Below are positions 38,166 to 44,324 of a stretch of DNA of 44,324 bases, piece after piece. How positions within the stretch are numbered: the stretch's first letter is position 1; every line of letters starts with the position of its first letter. The DNA is from Oxalobacter sp. Its GTDB lineage: Bacteria; Pseudomonadota; Gammaproteobacteria; Burkholderiales; Burkholderiaceae_D. Made by a program: the position numbers and the translations under genes. The notes beneath the pieces were generated by a model. That model did not search any database, was not told the origin of the DNA, and worked only from the letters and a program-made list of their open reading frames with translations. The stretch spans positions 1 to 44,324 of the forward strand of contig JAFWUI010000013.1 of the NCBI GenBank assembly GCA_017524145.1. Direction: 5' to 3'.

Positions 38166-40265
38166 TTACCGCAGAACCTTTGCCAACCACTGCATATTCT
38201 TCATCGCTTTGGCAGACTGGATTCGGGAACAGGCTGGACACAATTTAGGCTGCTGTGCAGCACCATTCAAGATATCTGATGTCTGGTTGACTTGGACAAC
38301 CGATGCCGAGAACGTTTCTCCACAGACAGCACAGACTTCCAATGGCTGCTTACGGACAACAGAACCCGTGATTTCAGTCACCCGGTAACCATCACGGTCC
38401 TCAACCTTGATGGCGCCTGTTGGACAGACTGATGCACAGGCACCACAGCCAATACACTTGTCAGCGGGCCGTAATAAATCTTGGAAGACCATCCGTCCGC
38501 CTTTGGTTTCAACCATCCTCAATGCTTCAGCACCGACTTCGATACATGCCAGTTCACACAAGCCACAACCAATACAGGTATCACAACGCAGGCAACGCTG
38601 GGCTTCAACTGCGGCGACCTTTTCATCCCAGTCCTCCTGCATGAATTCATGGGAATATTTACGGGTGTTGGGGTCATGCTCTTCGATATGAGCTCGGTCA
38701 GCAGACATACGCTGAGCAGGGTCCGCTTTGATGAAAGGCACTTCGTCACGACGCTGTGGTTCCAAGGAAGCATAGTCCGCCTTTTCGCCTGTCAGGTATT
38801 CATGGATGGACAATGCCGCCCGTTTACCGGAGCCGATTGCAGCAACCACCGTGCTGGCACCATGTGCAATATCGCCACTGGCAAAAATCCCTTCTTCCGC
38901 TGTCATCAGGGTTTCAGGATCATTGACGATAGCCCCCCATTTGGTTTCAATCTTGGAACCTTCCAACCAGCTCAAATCAGCTTCCTGACCGATGCCGGCA
39001 AAAATCTGGTCAGCATGGACAGTGACCGGAGCAACCTTGCCGGCATCTGGCGCATAACGTGAACGTTCGAACTCAATCATGCCACCTTCCATGACTCGGG
39101 TTGGTGCCCAGAATTCCACCAGTTCGACGCCTTCAGCCAATGCAAGTTCCACTTCATGTGGATTTGCCGGCATCTGCTTACGGTTACGGCGATACCACAT
39201 CTGGACTTTTTCCGCCCCCTGACGGAAAGCTGTCATTGCTACATCAATCGCCGCATTACCGCCACCGATGACAATGACATGCGGACCGACACGTGGATTC
39301 TTGCCAGAACGGACAGCTGTCAGGAAATCCATTCCCCCAATGACAAAATCCTGGTCATCGCCTGGAACACCAAGACGTTTGGAATTCTGCATACCGGTTG
39401 CCAACAGGGTTGCATCATAACCTTTCTCTTGGAATTCTTTTGCATTGCCGACATGATAGCCAAGATGGATTTCTACTCCGAGGTCCCTGACCACATCAAT
39501 TTCTGCATAGAGCTTGTAATCGGGCAGACGGTAATTTGGAATCCCGTAACGCATGACACCCCCTGGATGTTCGCGTTCATCGAAAATCTCAACCGTATGT
39601 CCTTTCTGCGCCAGATAATACGCAGCAGTGATGCCTGAAGGACCACAGCCGACAACCGCAACCTTCTTGCCAGTAGGCTTGGCTTTTTTCAGGTCAGGGC
39701 GGACTTCGGCACAACGGGCAGCGACATGCTTCATCGGACGGATGAACACTGGCTTCCCGCTGACTTCATTCTGGACACAATCATATTCGCATGGTGCTGG
39801 ACAGACCAGACCACAGGAATCAGGCAACGGCGTATCCTCGGACAAGACCTTCAAAGATTCCGAAAAATTGCCATGTCCAATGTGCGCCATCATACTTGGG
39901 ATATCGATATGGGCTGGGCAAGCAACCTGACAAGGTGCAGAACGTGGTTTGAAACAGGTCCCCACTGTACAGCTGCCTGCCAGATGGGCTTCCCATTCCT
40001 CCCGTTTTTCCTGAAGGGAAGTTATCAGGGCATTTCCCAATTCAGGCGATATGCCCCTGAGTTCCTCTGCCGCCTTATCCAGTTCCGTAAGGGCTTTGAT
40101 ATTGCTGCGGCCTAAAGTGATTTCCGTAATCATACGGGTGACACGGGCCACAGCAGGACGGACCTTTGCAGGAAGGACATCATCCGGATGCAGCTGGACA
40201 CGCAGGACTTCCAATATGTCCGTAACTGGACAGGTTGGTTTCGGTGCTTCTTTTTCGTTTGCCAT
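38166..40265 (-). CDS. NfnB/GltD-like iron-sulfur flavoprotein, NAD(P)-binding, with extra clusters
   Basis: This 699-residue cytosolic oxidoreductase has five visible parts. Residues 1-95 are an uncharacterised helical lead. Residues 104-163 are the GltD-type Fe-S domain (C112, C116, C151, C155, C159, C163). A flavin domain follows with VAVVGCGPSG (GxGxxG at 206-211), then an NAD(P) loop VIVIGGGNAAIDVA (330-343) and IFASGDIAHGASTVVAAIGSG. Two [4Fe-4S] motifs follow (C561/564/567/570/574 region and C604/607/610/614). The end has two CxxC pairs (645/648, 676/679), like a zinc ribbon or rubredoxin site. It is divergent from hydN-fdhF, so passing electrons from formate to NAD(P) is the best guess. 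It is longer than NfnB or GltD (about 460-480). Confidence 0.85.
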   Translation of the reverse strand: MANEKEAPKPTCPVTDILEVLRVQLHPDDVLPAKVRPAVARVTRMITEITLGRSNIKALTELDKAAEELRGISPELGNALITSLQEKREEWEAHLAGSCTVGTCFKPRSAPCQVACPAHIDIPSMMAHIGHGNFSESLKVLSEDTPLPDSCGLVCPAPCEYDCVQNEVSGKPVFIRPMKHVAARCAEVRPDLKKAKPTGKKVAVVGCGPSGITAAYYLAQKGHTVEIFDEREHPGGVMRYGIPNYRLPDYKLYAEIDVVRDLGVEIHLGYHVGNAKEFQEKGYDATLLATGMQNSKRLGVPGDDQDFVIGGMDFLTAVRSGKNPRVGPHVIVIGGGNAAIDVAMTAFRQGAEKVQMWYRRNRKQMPANPHEVELALAEGVELVEFWAPTRVMEGGMIEFERSRYAPDAGKVAPVTVHADQIFAGIGQEADLSWLEGSKIETKWGAIVNDPETLMTAEEGIFASGDIAHGASTVVAAIGSGKRAALSIHEYLTGEKADYASLEPQRRDEVPFIKADPAQRMSADRAHIEEHDPNTRKYSHEFMQEDWDEKVAAVEAQRCLRCDTCIGCGLCELACIEVGAEALRMVETKGGRMVFQDLLRPADKCIGCGACASVCPTGAIKVEDRDGYRVTEITGSVVRKQPLEVCAVCGETFSASVVQVNQTSDILNGAAQQPKLCPACSRIQSAKAMKNMQWLAKVLR

Positions 40266-40589
40266 AGTTATGTCAGTCTGCCAGAAAGGAAGTTATCAGT
40301 CTTTTCCGCCCATGACTTTCTTTATTATTGAATGGATACAACATGGGCATTTTTTCAGATAGCAATATTAACACCAAATCACCGCAAAAAACTGGCATGA
40401 GTGCGACATAGCCAATATATAAGCCATACAGAATTTCACAGCATGGCATATAATATGAGTTGGCATAGTATAAATAACGGCATGTTTCCTTTTCTGCAGG
40501 ATTGACTGGCCTCATTTGATGAAAAAGGAATGGTACATGACCGTTGTAATGAATTTCCCCAAAAGCCTCTATATGCAGGAGACAGAAGA
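40266..40589. other. 324-base divergent control region between the flavoprotein and the fdh genes
   Basis: The stretch holds a TATAAT near 40450 that could serve hydN-fdhF, with no convincing -35; no sigma-54 (GG-N10-GC) or FNR palindrome could be found. Its last part holds a small reading frame (40537-40593) listed separately. It is much more AT-rich than the flanking genes. No tRNA or hairpin is obvious. Confidence 0.4.
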
Positions 40590-40593
40590 ATGA
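40537..40593 (+). CDS. Possible 18-codon leader peptide overlapping the hydN-like start
   Basis: An ATG at 40537 with AAAGGA seven bases upstream opens an 18-codon frame (MTVVMNFPKSLYMQETEE) whose TGA overlaps the ATG of the hydN-like gene in an ATGA. The ribosome site is better placed for this ORF than for the longer in-frame hydN start at 40530. It may couple translation or be a true short gene; there is no homology evidence. Confidence 0.4.
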   Translation: MTVVMNFPKSLYMQETEE

Positions 40594-41129
40594 ACCGGTT
40601 TGTTATTGCAAATCCAGATAAATGCATCGGTTGCCGCACTTGTGAAGTTGCATGTGTACTTGGACACCCTACCGGCGCAGAAAATGACCTGACCCCTGAA
40701 AATTTCCATCCACGCCTTAAAGTCATCAAGGGATTGGAAATGTCTGCCCCTGTGCAGTGCCATCACTGTGAAAATGCCCCTTGTGTCCGCGTCTGTCCGA
40801 CCAATGCATTGATTTACAAAGACGGAACTGTCCAGATTATCGAAGAACGCTGTATCGGCTGCCAGTCCTGCGTCTTGGCATGTCCATTTGGTGCCATGTC
40901 AGTTGTGACAAAACCTGTCAAACAGGCTGATTTGGGACCATTGACGGTCAAAGGGACTGTCCGTGTTGCCCATAAATGCGACCTCTGCATCGATGTACCA
41001 GATGGCCCCCAGTGTGTGAAGGTCTGCCCTACCAAGGCATTGCAGGTCATTGACACCTCTATCCTGGAAGCAAAAACCAAGGAAAAACAGGAGAAATCGG
41101 CATTCAGCATGCCGCCTGAGGCATTGTGA
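40590..41129 (+). CDS. HydN-type ferredoxin with four [4Fe-4S] motifs
   Basis: The 179-residue protein carries four cysteine quartets: C12/15/18/22, C57/60/65/69, C88/91/94/98 and C130/133/142/146, the pattern of HydN and of the small Fe-S subunits of molybdopterin enzymes. It has no signal peptide, so it is cytosolic. Its role would be to take electrons from formate dehydrogenase. I prefer the ATG at 40590 (AGGAGACAG upstream) over an in-frame ATG at 40530. fdhF follows after 60 bases in the same transcript. Confidence 0.9.
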   Translation: MNRFVIANPDKCIGCRTCEVACVLGHPTGAENDLTPENFHPRLKVIKGLEMSAPVQCHHCENAPCVRVCPTNALIYKDGTVQIIEERCIGCQSCVLACPFGAMSVVTKPVKQADLGPLTVKGTVRVAHKCDLCIDVPDGPQCVKVCPTKALQVIDTSILEAKTKEKQEKSAFSMPPEAL

Positions 41130-41189
41130 TAGACCGGTATCCGCAGACTGCTGGAACCGAAACCGCCTCAAAGTGTTTCCGGAGGAATC

Positions 41190-43364
41190 ATGACAATAAA
41201 AAAGACTTTGGTCGTCTGTCCTTACTGCGCATCTGGCTGCAAGATTGAATTCACCGTTGATGTCGAGAAGAACAAGATCATCAAGGCAGAAGGTGCCAAT
41301 GGTTTCACCAATCAGGGGGAACTCTGCCTGAAAGGATATTATGGCTGGGAATTCCTGAATGACACCCGGATCCTGACGCCGCGCCTGACCCGTCCGCTTG
41401 TCCGTTATAAACGGGGAGAACCTTTTACAGAAGTCTCTTGGGATGAAGCCATCCGCTTTGCAAGCTCCAAACTGATGGCCATCAAGGAAAAATACGGTCC
41501 GGATTCCATCTTCATCAGTGGCTGCGCCCGTGGCCCTGGCAATGAAGCCAACTATATCGCGCAGAAATTTGCCCGTGCCGTCATCGGCACCAACAATACC
41601 GACCACTGTGCGCGTGTCTGCCATGGCCCTTCCGTTGAAGCGTTGGACCAGACTCTCGGCAATGGTTCGATGAGCAATTCAATCTCCGAGATTGAAAACA
41701 CCAAGTGCGTCCTGATCTTTGGCTATAACCCTGCGGATTCCCATCCCATTGTCGCCCGCCGTATCATCAAGGCGAAACAGAAAGGGGCAAAGATCATCGT
41801 CGTCGACCCCAGGGTCATCGAATCTGCCCGGATTGCAGACATCCATCTGCAGCTCAAGAACGGTTCCAATGTCGCACTCTGCAATGCAATGCAGCATGTG
41901 CTGATCACAGAAAACCTGATTGACCGGAAATTCATCGAAGACCATTGTGATGGTTTTGAAAAAGTCTGGGAGACCGTCCAGAAATATACGCCAGAAAACA
42001 CTGCTGAAATCACTGGTCTTGATCCTGAACTGGTCCGTGAAGCAGTCCGGATGTATGCCTCTGCTGAGACGGCAACCATCCTTTGGGGCATGGGTGTCAC
42101 CCAATGGGGACAGGGCGTTGAGACCTGCATCCAGCTGTCCAATATTGCCGCCATGACAGGCAACCTTGCAAAACCGAATGTTGGTGTAGGCCCAGTCCGT
42201 GGGCAGAACAATGTCCAGGGTTCCTGTGATATGGGTGTCCTTCCTGGGCGCTTCCCTGGTTACCAGTCTGTCACAGATCCTGAAGCCCGCGCCAAGTTTG
42301 AAAAAGCATGGGGCGTTGAAAAGCTGCCCGCTGAGAAAGGCATTCCGATTACAGAAGTCTGCCATAACATTGAAGCAGGCAAGATCAAGGCAGTTTACCT
42401 GTTTGGCGAAGACCCGTTCCAGACGGAACCCGACCTCAATGCTGTCCGTCATGCCTACAGCCAGCTTGAACTGTTCATTGCCCAGGATATCTTCATGACC
42501 AAGTCCGTTGCTGAAGCGGATGTGGTCTTCCCTGCAACCTCCTGGGGAGAACATGATGGTGTCTATACAGCTGCTGACAGGGGATTCCAACGGATGTACA
42601 CGGCTATCAAAGCCCCTGAAGGCACAAAACATGACTGGGAAATCCATAGCCTGATGGCAACGGCTATGGGTTATCCGATGCACTACAACAATACCAAAGA
42701 AATCTGGGATGAAATGCGGGAACTCTGCCCACTGTTCTATGGTGCAACTTATGAAAAAATGGAAGGGTTGGGTTATGTCTCATTCCCCTGCCGCACACTG
42801 GATGACCCAGGCAACCTCTGGATGTACCGTGGCGGCAAATTCCTGACGCCCAATGGCAGGGCACAGATGATCCCGGCAGAATGGCGTCCACCATTTGACC
42901 TGGTTGATGAACAGTTCCCACTGATCCTGAGCACTGTCCGTGAAGTCGGGCATTACTCCTGCCGCTCCATGACAGGCAACTGTTCAGCACTGGCGACCCT
43001 GGCAGATGAACCTGGGTTTGCACAGATCAATCCAATCGATGCAGAAACATATGGCATCAAGGACCAGGAACTGATCTGGGTTGAAGGGCGCCATGGCAAA
43101 GTCATCACCCGTGCATATGTCACTGAACGGACAAACCGCGGCGCAATTTATATGACTTATCAATGGTGGATCGGTGCCTGCAACGAACTGACTGTTGAGC
43201 ATCTTGATCCGTACGCAAAGACACCGGAATACAAATACAGTGCTGTCCGCATTGAGAAAATCGATGACCAACAATGGGCAGAGAAGTACCTGGCTGAAGA
43301 ATACCAGAAACTCAAGAGCCGTCTGGCAGAAGCAAACGACAATGTCCTGCAGCCTGCGGCATAA
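41190..43364 (+). CDS. fdhF: Formate dehydrogenase H-type catalytic subunit, cysteine form
   Basis: The 724-residue molybdoenzyme oxidises formate to CO2. The N-terminal [4Fe-4S] motif is C10/C13/C17/C46 (VVCPYCASGC and GELCLKG). The active site reads DHCARVCHGPSVEAL: C144 (codon TGC) replaces the selenocysteine of E. coli FdhF, and H145 follows. The formate-binding arginine lies in VGPVRGQNNVQGSCDMG. The MGD-binding C-terminal domain begins near residue 600. No twin-arginine signal is present, so it acts in the cytosol. The strong site GGAGGA lies four bases before the ATG. It needs FdhD, MobB and molybdate, all encoded in this window. Which acceptor it uses is not known; the ferredoxin and flavoprotein next to it suggest NAD(P). 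Confidence 0.95.
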   Translation: MTIKKTLVVCPYCASGCKIEFTVDVEKNKIIKAEGANGFTNQGELCLKGYYGWEFLNDTRILTPRLTRPLVRYKRGEPFTEVSWDEAIRFASSKLMAIKEKYGPDSIFISGCARGPGNEANYIAQKFARAVIGTNNTDHCARVCHGPSVEALDQTLGNGSMSNSISEIENTKCVLIFGYNPADSHPIVARRIIKAKQKGAKIIVVDPRVIESARIADIHLQLKNGSNVALCNAMQHVLITENLIDRKFIEDHCDGFEKVWETVQKYTPENTAEITGLDPELVREAVRMYASAETATILWGMGVTQWGQGVETCIQLSNIAAMTGNLAKPNVGVGPVRGQNNVQGSCDMGVLPGRFPGYQSVTDPEARAKFEKAWGVEKLPAEKGIPITEVCHNIEAGKIKAVYLFGEDPFQTEPDLNAVRHAYSQLELFIAQDIFMTKSVAEADVVFPATSWGEHDGVYTAADRGFQRMYTAIKAPEGTKHDWEIHSLMATAMGYPMHYNNTKEIWDEMRELCPLFYGATYEKMEGLGYVSFPCRTLDDPGNLWMYRGGKFLTPNGRAQMIPAEWRPPFDLVDEQFPLILSTVREVGHYSCRSMTGNCSALATLADEPGFAQINPIDAETYGIKDQELIWVEGRHGKVITRAYVTERTNRGAIYMTYQWWIGACNELTVEHLDPYAKTPEYKYSAVRIEKIDDQQWAEKYLAEEYQKLKSRLAEANDNVLQPAA

Positions 43365-43384
43365 CCTGCTGTCCTGAAACAGCG

Positions 43385-43418
43385 AAAGCCATGCAATTCA
43401 GATTGCATGGCTTTTTTT
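43385..43418 (+). terminator. Rho-independent terminator of hydN-fdhF
   Basis: AAAGCCATGCAAT and ATTGCATGGCTTT form a thirteen-base-pair stem around TCAG, followed by seven T. It lies 20 bases after the fdhF stop. Confidence 0.92.
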
Positions 43419-43453
43419 ATTAAAAACCTGATACGCCAACCGGCAGACGGGCT

Positions 43454-43642
43454 TCAGCGCAGGAGGGATGCGGGAAAAATCATCTGTGACCCGTCTTCAA
43501 ACACAGCTTTCATCATGTCCCCCATGACCTGCAGGTCAGAAGCGACTTTCCGGATTTCCCGATAGGTGCTTTCCTGACGGCTTTCACCGCTTTCCTGGAT
43601 TTTCTGGCAATACCAATCTGCTGTATTCATTGATCCAGTCAT
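43454..43642 (-). CDS. Small helical protein of unknown function
   Basis: The 62-residue product starts MTGSMNTADWYCQKIQESGE and ends MIFPASLLR; I do not recognise it. It is hydrophilic, probably all-helical, with no signal peptide and one cysteine. The ATG at 43642 has AGGAG ten bases upstream. It is convergent with fdhF and 45 bases behind the start region of no other gene. Coding status rests on the ribosome site and codon use alone. Confidence 0.5.
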   Translation of the reverse strand: MTGSMNTADWYCQKIQESGESRQESTYREIRKVASDLQVMGDMMKAVFEDGSQMIFPASLLR

Positions 43643-43687
43643 ACCTGTCAAACTCCTGAAAAACCAATCACCGATAACGGCAGTCTA

Positions 43688-44074
43688 TCAGTTATAAATC
43701 CTGCGGAGATAGAGATGCTGCTTTTTCCTGCCATTGATGTAGATATCCAGATTGGCATCACAGTCAAGGCTATCACAACCGCCAACTGGTGTTACACGGA
43801 AAGTCGTATTACCGCGCTTGAAATCAATACGGTAAATATCATTGCGGTAAACATCTTCCCCCTGCATCACCCAATCTGCCTTCCCTTGGCCAATCCCTCT
43901 CGGCGTATTCCAAGCCTGATAAAGGAAAGGAGAACCGCATTGTCCCAATGAAGTAATACGGACATTGACTTTGCCGTTCGTAAAATCTCCCGTCAAAGGA
44001 CCATCACCACAAGCAAAAACAGGTTGTGTCAGCGCAAATGCCGCCAATGCTCCGGCAATCATCAGTTTTTTCAT
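43688..44074 (-). CDS. Small secreted protein of unknown function
   Basis: The 128-residue product starts MKKLMIAGALAAFALTQPVFA, a clear Sec signal peptide with cleavage after A21. The mature part of about 107 residues has four cysteines (C22, the GQCGS and the GGCDSLDC ones), which could form two disulfides, and is rich in Gly, Asn and Arg. No family was recognised. The start at 44074 has AAGGA nine bases upstream; a longer open frame to 44188 adds only an unlikely N-terminus. It is transcribed towards the gene at 43642. Confidence 0.7.
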   Translation of the reverse strand: MKKLMIAGALAAFALTQPVFACGDGPLTGDFTNGKVNVRITSLGQCGSPFLYQAWNTPRGIGQGKADWVMQGEDVYRNDIYRIDFKRGNTTFRVTPVGGCDSLDCDANLDIYINGRKKQHLYLRRIYN

Positions 44075-44270
44075 ATGCCATTCCTTCATAACAATAAAAT
44101 TGAAAAACACCAGTTTACATAATGGCAATGATAAGCAAGGCTGTCTTTTCCTGCAACGCGTCAGATATATTGAAAATCCTGATATCAAAGAGAATCAGGG
44201 AAGGGCTGCAAAGGCAGGCGGCATAAAAAGGCAGGGGTGGGTTGGGCTGTGTGTATGCCAGGCATTGCAA

Positions 44271-44305
44271 AAAGCAGAAGCCCCGCATCCTATCGATGCG
44301 GGGCT
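44271..44305 (-). terminator. Terminator of a minus-strand gene beyond the right edge
   Basis: On the minus strand AGCCCCGCAT and ATGCGGGGCT form a ten-base-pair stem around CGATAGG, followed by TCTGCTTTTT. No gene in the window uses it in that direction, so its gene should lie to the right of 44324. Confidence 0.8.
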
Positions 44306-44324
44306 CCAGGGTATGGTGCCTGAC

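Noticed and set aside
40530-40589. Longer start of the HydN-like protein at 40530
   Set aside because: The ATG touches the only ribosome site and adds residues not seen in the family; 40590 is preceded by its own AGGAG.
41598-41636. Selenocysteine in the formate dehydrogenase active site
   Set aside because: The active-site codon (residue 144) is TGC, not TGA, so the enzyme is of the cysteine type and no SECIS element is needed.

Overview
The window looks like a chromosomal segment of a betaproteobacterium of the Oxalobacteraceae, most likely an Oxalobacter (inference; no search was possible). Reasons: base composition near 50% GC, gene orders typical of Burkholderiales (ribF-ileS-lspA-coaBC-dut; rplM-rpsI-argC-erpA next to a complete isc operon; ratA/ratB divergent from smpB; ilvI-ilvH-ilvC), and a heavy investment in formate oxidation and molybdenum supply, which fits a specialist that turns oxalate into formate and CO2. 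Almost all of it is ordinary housekeeping DNA. The only mobile DNA seen is the tail of an IS3-family element at the left edge.

Layout. 1-1443: right end of an IS3-family insertion sequence that has cut off a gene for an exported protein after its signal peptide, then a zinc-ribbon membrane protein of unknown role and an empty stretch. 1444-4745: RluA-type pseudouridine synthase, a spermidine-synthase-like protein and an aldehyde dehydrogenase. 4882-9121: modABC molybdate importer with a palindromic ModE-type operator at the modA promoter, divergent modE, then fdhD. 9211-13373: metY-like sulfhydrylase and mutS. 13524-17137: ilvI-ilvH-ilvC with a leader that holds two terminator-like hairpins. 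17260-18499: ratB-ratA divergent from smpB. 18566-24715: a lysine-rich coiled-coil protein and the iscRSUA-hscBA-fdx-iscX operon, headed by a near-consensus IscR site lying over its promoter. 24818-27448: erpA, argC, rpsI, rplM. 27494-35611: ZIP metal transporter, a PDZ/M48-like lipoprotein with a damaged HExxH motif, dut, coaBC, lspA, ileS (read here with two frameshifts) and ribF. 35703-43418: an orphan ABC solute-binding protein, mobB, a large iron-sulfur flavoprotein and a divergent hydN-like/fdhF pair. 43454-44324: two small unknown genes and the terminator of a gene lying beyond the right edge.

How it fits together. Molybdate import (modABC), its regulator (modE), cofactor maturation (mobB), sulfur transfer to the active site (fdhD), the Cys-type molybdenum formate dehydrogenase (fdhF), a four-cluster ferredoxin (hydN-like) and an NfnB/GltD-like flavoprotein with extra Fe-S clusters together look like a soluble route from formate to NAD(P)H. 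All these enzymes need Fe-S clusters, which the isc operon and erpA would supply. The points most worth a second look are the split ileS (two single-base losses in homopolymers), the IS-interrupted exported protein, the degenerate M48 protein, the flavoprotein with an unexplained C-terminal double CxxC, and the regulatory sites at modA, iscR and ilvI.
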